A DNA stretch of 42,625 nt from Bacillus sp. JCM 19041 (GCA_001310375.1 BAXC01000033.1:1-42625), one strand, 5' to 3'; positions 27,370-37,287 are shown, numbered from the stretch's first letter. The notes: generated by a model not told the origin, from the letters alone. Translations and numbers: made by a program.

Positions 27370-28059
27370 TCAACCAGACTGCTTTTTAAAATACTCGATA
27401 TGGTCTTTAAATAACTGGTCAATTCGCTGGTCGTATTGTTTATTTTTAACAATAGCAGTTCCGCCGGATATTTTTTTAATCCAATTGTCGGGCCTTTTGA
27501 TTGCGAAAATCGGAATTCCTTCTTTGGCTGCTTTGCAAGCAATAAAAGCATCCCTCATATTTTGGTAAGGAAAATCGCTTGGCTTAATCACGAAAGAATC
27601 TGTATGCATACATGAGGTTCCTACTCCGGGAATTAGCGCGCGCGAATGTTTTTCTAAGCCCTTGTAAGATAGGTAGGAATTTGTTTTATTTTTGAAAACC
27701 CGATCTATGGGAGCATTATAATTAAAACTTGAACCATGAACGCAAGCGATGATTCTATTATTATGAGCCTTCATTAAAGAAATCATTTTTTCAATGTAAT
27801 CATTTGGGTAAATCAAATCATCATCCACACAAAAATAATACCCTTTTGTGTTAGGAAACTCCTTAAATGCCATTTGCCCTCCTAAATTATCAGATGAAAA
27901 GCTGAATTTGATTTTACTTTCATTTTTCAGGAAAGCCGGGCACTCCTTTGCTCCATTCACATGGATAAACATGCGATCACACTGTTTTAAGAGTGGCGGA
28001 ATGATCTCTTTTAAATTCTCGAAACGGCTAGGTAATGCCGCCATCCCAATCGTAATCAT
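27370..28059 (-). CDS. Glycosyltransferase, GT-A-like
   Basis: Intact 229-aa protein from ATG 28059, behind GGAAGGGGAGAAACG. It opens MITIGMAALPSRFENLKEII. YYFCVDDDLIYP is a D-D-D metal/nucleotide-sugar site, and the C-terminal DAFIACKAAKEGIPIFAIKR is typical of small GT-A glycosyltransferases of bacterial polysaccharide clusters. It starts 14 nt behind the two-domain transferase and precedes the GT4-type gene, so all three probably share a transcript. Confidence 0.75.
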   Translation of the reverse strand: MITIGMAALPSRFENLKEIIPPLLKQCDRMFIHVNGAKECPAFLKNESKIKFSFSSDNLGGQMAFKEFPNTKGYYFCVDDDLIYPNDYIEKMISLMKAHNNRIIACVHGSSFNYNAPIDRVFKNKTNSYLSYKGLEKHSRALIPGVGTSCMHTDSFVIKPSDFPYQNMRDAFIACKAAKEGIPIFAIKRPDNWIKKISGGTAIVKNKQYDQRIDQLFKDHIEYFKKQSG

Positions 28060-28073
28060 CGTTTCTCCCCTTC

Positions 28074-29883
28074 CTAGTATTTCCTCAGAAGTTTTTCCAG
28101 CAGTTCGATTTCTTTGACTGGATTTGTTTTTTTATCTCCTTAAATAAAGGATCATTGTAAAAGGCAAGCAGGCGCTTTTTTAAGGTAGGATATTTTGAAA
28201 TTTGATGGAATTTGTTTGTGTCGCCATTTTCAACGTAATTGTTAAAATTCATTGGTCCGTTTCTTAGAATCCCTAAATGGAACCCATGATGAGCCGGTAG
28301 TGATGCGCTCTTATTTTTCCAAAACCCACTTTCTTTTCGATCAAGTTGTATAGGAATTCTTCATCTCTAATCCCTGCATTAAATGCCTCATCAATCTTTT
28401 CAGGATGATCTAGATATACCTGAATGATCGGATCCATTTTTTCAAAGTACTCTTTCACTTTAAAAAAAGTGCAGCCCGGTTAGCCGTTTAGAATTGGGGC
28501 GGATTTGGTTGCTGTAAGGCAACCCGATTTCTTGGCAATGTTTTATATGCGAGTCTATGAGAGAAGGCTCCTCTTTTACAATTAAGAAATCAATATCGCT
28601 ATATACACGTACTCAAAATCGTTAAATTCATTGGAAGGCAACAAAAATCGCCTCGCCTTCCCTTCATTCGCTTGGGAAACTTTGTTTGGGCGATAGGTCT
28701 CTTTCACTTCGAAATTTTTAGATAAATGTTGGTTGATTAGTTGCAGGCTACCGCTTTCTTTAGAGGACAGTTTGCTATTTGCAAAAATTTTCACATAGTA
28801 GTCCGGATAACTTTTTAAAATACTATAAATGTAATAAGGGATAAATTTTTTGTAATTCCCGTAGACATAGGTTGTCATACATAAAGGTTTAAGCTCATTT
28901 GCATCCTCCTCTGTTTTTGGTCTGAATCGTATGTGAAATAACGCCTCCAACCAATCGCCAATGGTATCTTCCATCGTAAAATGGGAAACCATTTGTTCCC
29001 GCGCCTCTTTTTTAAGTACTTTTAGGCAATCTTTATCCTTTTTCAATTCATTTATTTTCTCAGCAAAATGGGCAGGGACAAGGCTGTTCAAAATGAAGGA
29101 TCGTCCTTTTGGCCCAGAGACGGTTTTGACGTACCCCACATTCGTAGATAACACCGGCACTCCACTCGCGTAAGCTTCCATCGCGGGAGCTGGGCCTCCT
29201 TCATTTGAAGAGGTGATTAAAAGAAGATCCAATTGCTTATAAAATTCGGGCATCGCCTTTAACGGCACCGACGATGAACGAGTCGCCTCAACAAAATGAA
29301 CGTCTGGATCATTTTTAAACATTTTGACAATTGGTTTGTATAAGGTATGATAATTTTTTACTCTTCGACGATCATTTCCTACCCAACCGATGACCAATTT
29401 ACGTTTATTGGCAGACGCGCGTGCAACAGCAGCCGGGCTGAATTGGTCGGTATCAACAAATGGTCGAATAAACGCTACTTTTTTCTGGGGGAGCCGTTTT
29501 TTTATTTCGTTTGCCAATTTGGGATTAATCGCCCCGTAATGGGAAGCTGGTATCATACGATGAAAGAAATCATGATTTGGCTTAAAGAGATCTTGCCATT
29601 CCCGATAAGTAGAATGGTTTCTCATGACGTAATTATACGAGCCTATTTGAGAAGTATCGACGCGAACACCAAAAAGAGAAAGAGACAGGGCAATCCCTAT
29701 CCCCAATGCCGAAATGACTTCATAAGAAGAATTAATGCGGTCAGCCCCACCGTTTTTTGTTGTTGCGTCTTTCACTTCTTTTAAAGAACAAATTTCCAAA
29801 TATGGGTGATATCGTTGGATAATTTTTGCTTTTGCCCCTAGAACCCACCACTCGTAATCGTACACTAACAGGTGCTTGGTCAC
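28074..29883 (-). CDS. Two-domain glycosyltransferase (GT4-like + DxD domain), four frame breaks
   Basis: GTG 29883 follows GGGGAGATAAGG. Residues about 1-330 are a GT-B/GT4 transferase (VIGWVGNDRRRVKNYHTLYK; SSNEGGPAPAMEAYASGVPV). Residues about 345-600 form a second transferase-like domain (CMTTYVYGNYKKFIPYYIYS) whose DxD site SDIDFLI appears only after repair. Losses of one base near 28600, 28326 and 28130 and a gain in the T7/A7 run at 28462-28468 explain all breaks. 1810 nt plus two gives 603 aa. The end reads KEIELLEKLLRKY, stop at 28074. It could add two successive sugars. Confidence 0.78.
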
Positions 29884-30116
29884 CCTTATCTCCCCGCTTT
29901 TGTATGTAGATATACTGTTTAACCATTGCCTAATTAGTTAGTGGCCTCCTTTTAAGGCTCCCGTTCAAAGAATAAGCATTGGAGGCTTCTTAATACCAAA
30001 ATCTGATAAATCATTGTATGTGGAAAATCAAACGATTATGTGTCCATTTTTGTAAACACACCTCATCATTAATCATAAACTAATCCAACGTTGTTTTTAA
30101 AACAGGAGGTATTATA
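29884..30116. promoter_or_regulatory. Divergent promoter region in the glycan cluster
   Basis: 233 bp between the minus-strand glycosyltransferases and the plus-strand epimerase. AT-rich, with a GCCTCC/GGAGGC inverted pair (about 29943 and 29980). No coding frame seen. It presumably holds both promoters; no box is clear enough to name. Confidence 0.4.
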
Positions 30117-31048
30117 ATGGCAACCTATCTCATAACCGGCGGAGCTGGATTTATTGGCTCCAATATTGCAAGAGCATTAGTTGAAAGGGGGGAAAAGTGA
30201 AAATCCTTGACAACTTCAATACAGGAAAGAAGGAAAATATTTTAGACATTAGTGATGACGTTGAGCTGATCGACGGGGACTTCACAAACGATCAAATAAC
30301 TGAAGCTGCAGTAAAAAATGTTGACGTCCTTTTTCATCAAGGAGCTATCCCTTCTGTTCCCAAGTCGATTAATAACCCAATGAAAACCAACCATGCCAAT
30401 ATAGTCGGTACACTACAACTATTGCATTCAGCCACTCGCGCAAAAGTAAGCCGATTCATTTATGCTGCTTCTTCATCCGCTTACGGAGATTCGACTATCC
30501 TTCCTAAACACGAAAAGATGCCGGGCAAGCCAATGTCCCCTTATGCGGTCAGCAAGTATAGTGGTGAATTATATTGTAAAGTCTTTTATGACCTCCATGG
30601 CCTAGAAACGATCTCCCTACGGTATTTCAATGTGTTTGGACCCCGACAAGACCCGCATTCTAAATACGCTGCGGTCATTCCAAGCTTTATCACATCGATA
30701 CGAGATAACCAATCGCCAACTATTTTTGGAGACGGTAGCCAATCACGAGATTTCACTTTTATCGGCAACGTCGTTTCAGCAAACTTGTTAGCAGCTAATG
30801 CCCCTAAACTGCAAGGGGAGGTCGTTAACATAGGAAGCGGCTCACGGATTGACTTAAACACACTGATTGCCGAAATTAATTCCATTTTAGGCAAAAACAT
30901 TCAAGCAAACTATGATCGTGAGCGTCCAGGGGATGTCAAACACTCCTTAGCTGATATTCGCCTTGCCGAAGAGTTGCTTGGGTATCGTCCCATCGTTTCC
31001 TTCAACGAAGGACTTAGGCAAACCATTCACTGGTTTAATCGCCAATAA
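30117..31048 (+). CDS. UDP-GlcNAc 4-epimerase-like SDR (WbpP/TviC type), one frame break near 30190
   Basis: ATG 30117 sits behind ACAGGAGG and begins MATYLITGGAGFIGSNIARA, the NAD-binding motif. The frame breaks at GGGGGG/AAAA (30187-30196). One added base joins EKVKILDNFNTGKKENI. Catalytic residues are Ser in YAASSSAYGD and Tyr/Lys in SPYAVSKYSGE. The VPKSINNP and YFNVFGPRQDP motifs match the UDP-GlcNAc 4-epimerase branch better than plain GalE. 932 nt is 3n+2 (310 aa). With the 6-dehydrogenase at 23972 it could supply UDP-GalNAc or UDP-GalNAcA. Confidence 0.83.
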
Positions 31049-31096
31049 AGTGAAACTTCAGCGGGATAAACACTTGCATTTCATCCATCTAAATAG

Positions 31097-31303
31097 CAGG
31101 AGAACAACCACTTGAAGACCAAGCAGAACTGCTTCCTCCGCGATGGCGACCACATTTTTCATACCTACTCCGTCTTTGCCCCTGGTCTCGAGAAAGTTGG
31201 TGGCCCTTATTATCTCCTTGACGAAACAGCGCTTGGGCGTCAAGAAACTTGAGAAGAACGAAAAGGACGCTCTTATGGTCCTGTTTCTTTGGGAGAAGCA
31301 TAG
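31097..31303 (+). pseudogene. C-terminal fragment of a DUF899 thioredoxin-like protein
   Basis: The plus frame reads NCFLRDGDHIFHTYSVFAPG, then GGPYYLLDETALGRQET, the highly conserved DUF899 core. An in-frame TGA (31250-31252) replaces the expected Trp before EERKGR, and a TAG follows at 31301. The N-terminal two-thirds is missing, with a stop at 31094. The overlapping long frames on the minus strand are explained by this remnant. Confidence 0.68.
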
Positions 31304-31318
31304 AAACAAAGATAGTAT

Positions 31319-31343
31319 AACGCCTTCTCATCGAAGGCGTTTT
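31319..31343 (+). terminator. Rho-independent terminator after DUF899 remnant
   Basis: AACGCCTTC (31319-31327) and GAAGGCGTT (31333-31341) form a 9-bp stem with a 5-nt loop, followed by TTAAATTT. Confidence 0.7.
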
Positions 31344-31435
31344 AAATTTACATATTCAATACCAAATCACAAGGTTCATACTCATTAGACTCTGACTCAG
31401 CCCCAGCTAGTAAATTAATTCTACTTATTTCTATT

Positions 31436-32068
31436 TTATTTCACATTTAATCCTAATAACCTTGTAAAATAGGCAGCTTGGTATTCATTAATCGTACAAC
31501 CTTTTAACCGATGCAGATCGACGTTAATCGAAGAAAACAGACATGTGCTAAGATCAATTTGTTTTAAGCTTGTTCCTTCAAAGTTCGCCCCGTCAATATC
31601 ACATTCTGTCAGCTCGATGTTTTTAAATTGAACTTGGTAAAAATCACTGGAAGTCAGCTTGGAGTTCCGGAACGCGCAATGCGAGAACTTGCTTTCCCCA
31701 AAGAGTCCCATCGCCAATTGACAGTTTTCAAATACAACGTCTTTTATATTCATATCTGTCAACTTCGCACCCATCATTTTACAGTCTTTAAAAATAACTC
31801 TGTTCATATAAGCACCGGACAAGTCGGCATTCGAAAAATCGCAATAGTTGAACGTGACATCAATAAATTCTGCCTTTTTTAGCTTTGCTTGAGGCATAAT
31901 CACTTTGTTTACACGGCTGTTGTTCACCTCCAAATTCTTAATCGCCACTTCTTCATATGTCCCATTTTCAAGCAACGCAGCAACTATGACTGGGTCTTCG
32001 AGATTAAAGATCTCATCGATCGTTCTTTTTTCTAAGACATTGTCCGTGATAACCGGATCTTTGACCAT
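31436..32068 (-). CDS. Pentapeptide-repeat protein
   Basis: Intact 210-aa protein. ATG 32068 has AAAAGGAG upstream. Residues about 55-185 are tandem A(D/N)LxX-type repeats (AEFIDVTFNYCDFSNADLSG, then GANFEGTSLKQIDLS) that fold as a right-handed quadrilateral beta-helix. An N-terminal segment (TIDEIFNLEDPVIVAALLEN) precedes them. Some relatives protect DNA gyrase, but most have no known role, so no function is assigned. It has its own terminator context and no operon partner. Confidence 0.85.
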   Translation of the reverse strand: MVKDPVITDNVLEKRTIDEIFNLEDPVIVAALLENGTYEEVAIKNLEVNNSRVNKVIMPQAKLKKAEFIDVTFNYCDFSNADLSGAYMNRVIFKDCKMMGAKLTDMNIKDVVFENCQLAMGLFGESKFSHCAFRNSKLTSSDFYQVQFKNIELTECDIDGANFEGTSLKQIDLSTCLFSSINVDLHRLKGCTINEYQAAYFTRLLGLNVK

Positions 32069-32089
32069 TGCATTTGCTCCTTTTCATTA

Positions 32090-32123
32090 AATAAGCCAAA
32101 TGACAGTGATCATTTGGCTTATT
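32090..32123 (-). terminator. Rho-independent terminator of the vanY-like gene
   Basis: AATAAGCCAAATGA and TCATTTGGCTTATT form a perfect 14-bp stem with a 6-nt loop. It lies 44 nt behind the carboxypeptidase stop at 32167. It also sits directly upstream of the pentapeptide gene's ribosome site, so it separates the two transcripts. Confidence 0.8.
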
Positions 32124-32166
32124 TATTCTTATTTAATTGTAACGATATTCTTATTCGGAAGTCTAC

Positions 32167-32937
32167 TTAAACACCAACGACTTCTTCATGGTATTCCTCA
32201 AGTGTGAATTGGTTGTCAAAGATATCCTGTGCGACTTCCTCACCTACATAGCGTAGATGCCAAGGTTCATAGCTATAACCCGTTATCTCATCTGCACCTT
32301 CAGGATAACGAATAATGAAGCCAAAGTGGTGTGCATTTTCGGCCAGCCAACTTCCTTCTGGTGTTTCTTTAAATTCCGTTGTTAATTCCATGTTGACAGA
32401 TTCGCTCGAAACATCCATCGCTAGACCTGTTTGATGCTCGCTATGGCCTGGTTCTGCAACTGTATCTTGATCCGCTCCATCCTGATTAATTGCATTGCCA
32501 TAAATCGACTCTTGTCGATCAAATGAACGATAGCCAGAAATGGCATAAAGAATGTGTCCATCCATTTCAGCAGCAGCAAACAGTTCTTCCAGCGCCGCCC
32601 CAGCTTCTTCGCGAACATAACGCTTGTCTACATCATCATCAAATGAAAAACGGATATCTGGAGCGACCAAATCAGGTGGTTCATATCCATCTGGAAGTCG
32701 ATACTCCGGATTAACATTTGCAGCAATATTTTCAGGATTTGCGAGAGTTGAGACCCCATCCACTTCAATTACGTCATTTAAGTATTTTTCATCAATTGTT
32801 AAACGAGGCTCATTACCTTCGTCTATTTCTTCCTCATTTGTATGTGCATTTCCTCGCTCTTGATCGGTATCTGTACAGCCTGCCACTGCCAATAAAGCCA
32901 ATAAGCCCACACTTGTTACATATTTACGCAATACCAT
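32167..32937 (-). CDS. D-alanyl-D-alanine carboxypeptidase lipoprotein (VanY, M15B)
   Basis: Intact 256 aa. The N-terminus is a lipoprotein signal with lipobox LAVAGC (Cys21), followed by an acidic linker. That acidity is typical of an alkaliphile's extracellular domain. Catalytic features: SGYRSFDRQ, then the zinc motif SEHQTGLAMD (His168, Asp175) and EPWHLRY (Glu224, His227). The enzyme trims the terminal D-Ala of peptidoglycan stem peptides on the outer face of the membrane. No vancomycin-resistance genes flank it, so a housekeeping role is likely. Confidence 0.9.
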   Translation of the reverse strand: MVLRKYVTSVGLLALLAVAGCTDTDQERGNAHTNEEEIDEGNEPRLTIDEKYLNDVIEVDGVSTLANPENIAANVNPEYRLPDGYEPPDLVAPDIRFSFDDDVDKRYVREEAGAALEELFAAAEMDGHILYAISGYRSFDRQESIYGNAINQDGADQDTVAEPGHSEHQTGLAMDVSSESVNMELTTEFKETPEGSWLAENAHHFGFIIRYPEGADEITGYSYEPWHLRYVGEEVAQDIFDNQFTLEEYHEEVVGV

Positions 32938-33163
32938 TCCAACTTTCTTAAAGACTGTTTTCTAAAAGCGATTCATAACGTAAGAATACATAAAGTCTTG
33001 ACAAGTCCTTTACCTTTTATACGATATAAGACAAGACAAAACACGACATTTTTCTACGTTAACCAAAACGATACTTTAAGAATTAGAAATGATCAAGAAC
33101 CATTCGCTCTCTTTTCCTTCCAATCTTATCCATGGAGTTAGATTGTCTGTCGTAAGTCCTAAA
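32938..33163. other. Intergenic region upstream of the vanY-like gene
   Basis: 226 bp, without a supportable gene. It should contain the carboxypeptidase promoter on the minus strand. TTGACA at about 32997 on the plus strand has no plus-strand gene behind it. Confidence 0.4.
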
Positions 33164-33198
33164 AAACCGACCATCGGTTAAAAAACGATGGTCGGTTT
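33164..33198 (-). terminator. Rho-independent terminator of the transporter-like gene
   Basis: AAACCGACCATCG and CGATGGTCGGTTT form a 13-bp stem with a 9-nt loop, followed by TTTTTT on the minus strand. It lies 2 nt beyond the stop at 33201. Confidence 0.88.
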
Positions 33199-33200
33199 AA

Positions 33201-34565
33201 TCACGCTAGCAATAAACTAAACAAGTAAGCCGTTGTGACGATAAAAAGCAAGTAACAAAACGCAAAGACTAGATTTTTTCGAATAATGCTATATGGATTG
33301 GCTTGCAGTTGCATCGCCAAAATCGTTGGAGTGATGTTAAAGGGACCAATCATCACCGTACTTAAACCAACGCCAATTAACAATAAGCTAACACCATACG
33401 GATGCGCGGCAATCGCTCGGTAAGAAATGGTGAAATGAGTGCGATGGAAATAAGCGGGTGAAACCCTACAAGCGCAAAGCTAAAGATACACAGACCAACA
33501 AGCAAGTAAAACAAAAAACAATGAACCTTCGTTAAAAGTAAAGGCAAAAACAGCATTCATATAGTCAAACCATACCGTGTAAGGAAATACCTCCACGAAA
33601 AAACCAGCTGTTAAAAATAAGAAAAACAAACCGTGAAGCTGTGTTGTATTCCCTTTTACATAAACAGAGCTAAGTTTGGCAAACCGTTTTCCTTTATGAA
33701 TTGCCTTCGCCCATAAAAACGTAAACGGAACAATCAATACGGTTACTGAAAACAGGAATGTTTGTGGCGTTAACGCATTAAAAATGAGCAACGCAACAAT
33801 AAAAACAGTAATCGCCATCCCAAGTTGTAAAAGCTTACGGTTAAGGGAACGCGGCTCAGCTGTTGACTGTACGGGCACTTGCATTTGTACGTCCTTTAAT
33901 TGACGCTTATGTAGAATCCAGTCAATTGAAATAAACAAGGTACTAATGACAAACAGCGTTGGCAGAAGTGTTAGGTAACTCACACCTGTTAAATCGACGG
34001 TGGACGCAACAAGCACTTCCGTCGGGCTCCAAAGTAACACGAGCGCGTACGCCCGTAAAATACTATGGGCGAAGAAGCGCTGGATAACGACCGGGCCAAG
34101 TTGGTTTAACTTGTTTTTTACCGTTGCGACAACTACTGGTACCGTAGCAACATTTAAAAAAAGTGTTAGCATATACGTCATAATCGATGTCCTGCGATAG
34201 AGCCGGATTGTATTTAATTCAGGAGGGCGACTAATCATTTGCCCAAGCGCTCGGTCATATTTTCCCACCGAAATAATGGTGCTCATATAGGGCAAGACAA
34301 ACAATAGAGACAATAAGCCCGCCATTGAACCAAACAAATGAAAAAACGGGACATCAGATGGTACATACATAAAATAATACAAGAGACCGAGTGAAAAGAA
34401 AGAAAGGCCAGCCCATAAATACAACCGGCTGGCTCGTCGAATATTTAAGACAATGACGATGAGAGCAAGAATCCCTATGAGTGTTTGTAAAAACGGAACA
34501 GCATACACTTCATTTACAAGATAAAATAAAACAATAAATAAGTATAAATAAAAAATGACACACAC
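33201..34565 (-). CDS. Multi-pass membrane protein, transporter-like, two compensating frame breaks
   Basis: About 454 aa with at least ten hydrophobic helices. GTG 34565 is the first start, with a weak AAAGTGGG upstream. A central loop is charged (HKRQLKDVQMQVPVQ), and two halves seem related, each with a polar re-entrant-like segment (LLWSPTEVLVASTVDLTGVS; IGPFNITPTILAMQLQ). This resembles ion-transporter-superfamily permeases, but I cannot name the substrate. The frame breaks near 33490 (one base gained) and 33413 (one lost) cancel, leaving a span divisible by three. Monocistronic with its own terminator. Confidence 0.6.
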
Positions 34566-34657
34566 CCACTTTGATTAATCTTAACTGAGTATATCACCTT
34601 TTTCGATATGAATTGTATGATTTGCTTGAAAAATCATTCCACCAAACAACGGAAAGA

Positions 34658-35766
34658 TCATTTACGAAACAGTGCCGCTGTGCCATTTCCTCCCGCCGCT
34701 CCAACCGTGCTTAAACCAATTTCCGCGCCACTATTCGCCATCTCATGTACCAGTCGTACGACGTTAATTGCACCTGAAGCACCGTATGGATGGCCAAGCG
34801 TCAATGCGCCTCCACTTCTATTTAGTTTATTTATATCGACCTTCAATTCCTGACTACACGCGACCATTTGTGCCGCGTACGCTTCATTCCATTCGATTAG
34901 ATCGACCTGATCCACCGTAAGTTTCTGGCGACAAAATAACTTCCTTATGGCAGGCACGGGACTCAAGCTCGCAAGATTTGGGTCACAGCCAGCGCTTGCC
35001 CCATCAATAAATGTTACTATCGGATCGAAACCAAGACGTTCACATGCCTCTTTTGACATAACCAAAACAGCTGCGGCACCGTCACTTTTTGCACATGAAT
35101 TAGCAGCCGTAACACTCCCTGTAGGACCACTAATAGACGGCATTCGTTTTAGCAGTCGCTCACTCACTTGCCTAATCCCTTCATCCGCAAGATGACGATG
35201 CTCTTTTATTTTCTCCTGCCGAAAACGTCCCTCTTGTTCTGCTACAAATGCACGTTCATAACTCCTTGCCGTGTATGCATCTTGTTGCTTTCGTGAGATG
35301 CCATAAAGTGTTGCAACATTTTCAGCCGCCACTGCCATCTCTGGGTCACCGATTGTATCTGGTGAAAACCGGGCACGAGTTATAGGGCTGAATCATTTGC
35401 TGGAATACGCTCTGGCTCTAAACTCGTACTTTCAGTTCCTCCTGCTATATATATTTCTCCAGCACCAACTTGAATTTGTCTGGCAGCTGCGATTATTGCC
35501 TCTAGTCCCGAGCCACATTGACCATCAATTGTTGTACCAGGAATGCTCATGGGTAACCCTGCCTCTAACAATGAGATTCTTGCAATGTTCCCCCCTTCAC
35601 CAACAGCGTTACCAAGAATTACGCCATCAATCTGTTTAACAGGAATCTCCTCCGTTAGATGATGAAGTACCATAGCAGCAAGTTTTTCCGGACGGTAGTT
35701 TGCGAGCAGTCCGCTTTTATGACCAATGACAGTCCGCTTCGCTCGTACAAGGACAACCTCATTCAT
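34658..35766 (-). CDS. yhfS: Thiolase (YhfS/VraB-like), one frame break near 35386
   Basis: Acetyl-CoA C-acyltransferase-family protein of 369 aa after repair (1109 nt is 3n+2). The nucleophile is Cys84 in DGQCGSGLEA. NEAYAAQ and GHPYGASGA supply the usual Asn and His. The normal second catalytic Cys (C-x-G-G-G-x-G) is replaced: the sequence reads STVGAAGGNG. The break is at a GGG (coding CCC) at 35385-35387. Repair gives SAPITRARFSPDTIGDPE. ATG 35766 overlaps the ligase stop by 8 nt. The gene order ligase-thiolase matches yhfT-yhfS of B. subtilis and vraA-vraB of staphylococci. Confidence 0.82.
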
Positions 35767-37162
35767 TTGTTTTACCTACTAGAGCCTGGCGATCAATCTT
35801 TCCACTTGCTAAAACAGGGTAAGCATCAACGAAATGAATTCTTCTCGGACGTTTAATTGGCGTAAGCTGTTCGTTTAAGATCAAACGAACTTGCCGTTTT
35901 CCATCATCTGGTACATCTGCTCCACCTTTTATGTATAACTCCATTTGTTTCCCCCAGTAATCATGGTCGATTCCAACTGCGACAGCTTCGTCAACAAACG
36001 GCAATGTTTTTGCCAGGCGCTCGACCTCTTCTGGATACACATTATGACCACCAATAATAAGCATATTGCCTGTACGTCCTTTTACATGCACAACGTTATG
36101 ATCATCTAGATAACCGATGTCACCAACGGTCTGCCAACTTTCTGGGGCTGGCTCACCAACATAACCAGCAAATAAGTAAGGACTTTGAACAAATAACCGA
36201 TGTTCTTGATCCACTTTCATTTCCACACCTGGAAAAAGTGTACCTACAGCCGTCTCCTTATGATCACTTTTACTATGATTTAAATACGATACAAAACTTA
36301 GCTCTGAAGCACCATAAAATTCAATCAGTTCCGCGTTGGGAAAAGACCTTTTTGCCTGTTCCCGTTGACGTTTACCCCATTTTGCCCCAGATACAATGAC
36401 GGCCGACACTTCTTCAATTGGGTTTTCAGCGACTCCGACCAGCGCTTGAGTCATTGTAGGGACTGCATAAATGATGTTGATGTTCTCGTTTCTTACTGTT
36501 TGAATGACTTGATGAGGAGCAAACGAAGGCTCCAAATAAACGGTTGCTCCCATATGAAGCGTATGTACAGCTGCAAATAAAAACAGTGAATGAAATAAAG
36601 AACCTGGCACACTAACCCTGTCTTCTGAACAAAGACCAAACACATCCTTTGCTGCATCAAAACTTGCCGACCATGACTGATGTGTCCGCATATACGCTTT
36701 CGGCTTCCCCGTACTCCCAGATGTGAACCCGATGTAAAAAGAATCATTTTTAGTTGCTGTTGGCAGCTCTGTTTCCTCTGTGTATGTTCCTATTTCCTCT
36801 ACTCTCCAAATAAGGCAAGGTGCAGATTGACCCTTATTCGTAAAAAGAGCATCTGCTTTCGACAAAGTAAAGGCCGCATCCTTTTCTCGTTTTGACCACG
36901 CATCATTACTTGGTACGCCAATCCAACCAAGACTTGCGATTGCTAAAAATGCAAACAATTGATCATCAGTATCCTTTAAGTCAATGGCAATACGAAGAGG
37001 AGGAACAAGTCCATCTTGCCGTGCCTTCGCAACGAGTAAATGACGGTACCTATCTATTTCTTTCTGTATATTAGCGTATGACCGCTTTTTTCCTTGATAC
37101 ACAATCGCACTTTTTGCGGGTTGCTTGCTTGCATGCGCTTTAATCATTTCAACAATTTGCAC
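35759..37162 (-). CDS. yhfT: Acyl-CoA synthetase / AMP-dependent ligase (YhfT/VraA-like)
   Basis: Intact 467-aa ANL-family enzyme. The ATP-binding P-loop is FTSGSTGKPKAYMRTH, the A5 motif YGASELSF, the A7/A8 hinge GDIGYLDDHNVVHVKGRTGN and the C-terminal catalytic Lys lies in LASGKIDRQAL. It activates a carboxylic acid to acyl-AMP and then to acyl-CoA, presumably a fatty acid passed to the coupled thiolase. ATG 37162 follows TTTAGGAGATG. Length matches YhfT. It is divergent from the unknown gene at 37345 across a region with a 20-bp palindrome. Confidence 0.85.
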   Translation of the reverse strand: MQIVEMIKAHASKQPAKSAIVYQGKKRSYANIQKEIDRYRHLLVAKARQDGLVPPLRIAIDLKDTDDQLFAFLAIASLGWIGVPSNDAWSKREKDAAFTLSKADALFTNKGQSAPCLIWRVEEIGTYTEETELPTATKNDSFYIGFTSGSTGKPKAYMRTHQSWSASFDAAKDVFGLCSEDRVSVPGSLFHSLFLFAAVHTLHMGATVYLEPSFAPHQVIQTVRNENINIIYAVPTMTQALVGVAENPIEEVSAVIVSGAKWGKRQREQAKRSFPNAELIEFYGASELSFVSYLNHSKSDHKETAVGTLFPGVEMKVDQEHRLFVQSPYLFAGYVGEPAPESWQTVGDIGYLDDHNVVHVKGRTGNMLIIGGHNVYPEEVERLAKTLPFVDEAVAVGIDHDYWGKQMELYIKGGADVPDDGKRQVRLILNEQLTPIKRPRRIHFVDAYPVLASGKIDRQALVGKTNE

Positions 37163-37287
37163 AGTCCCATCTCCTAAACCCTTTTTAATGCATCGTAGGA
37201 GATCTGCTTTTCATTGTCAACCAACAATTCATTGTGGATAACGTTTTTACCTTCACTAACTCGATAATTTTTATAATAATCACTTTT

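Noticed and set aside
31089-31331. Minus-strand frame of 80 aa rich in Arg/Gly/Ser, resembling a basic coat protein
   Set aside because: The plus strand over the same bases carries the recognisable DUF899 core, so the minus frame is a shadow of it.
32997-33025. TTGACA with a weak -10 on the plus strand
   Set aside because: No plus-strand gene follows within 300 nt and the -10 matches only four of six positions.
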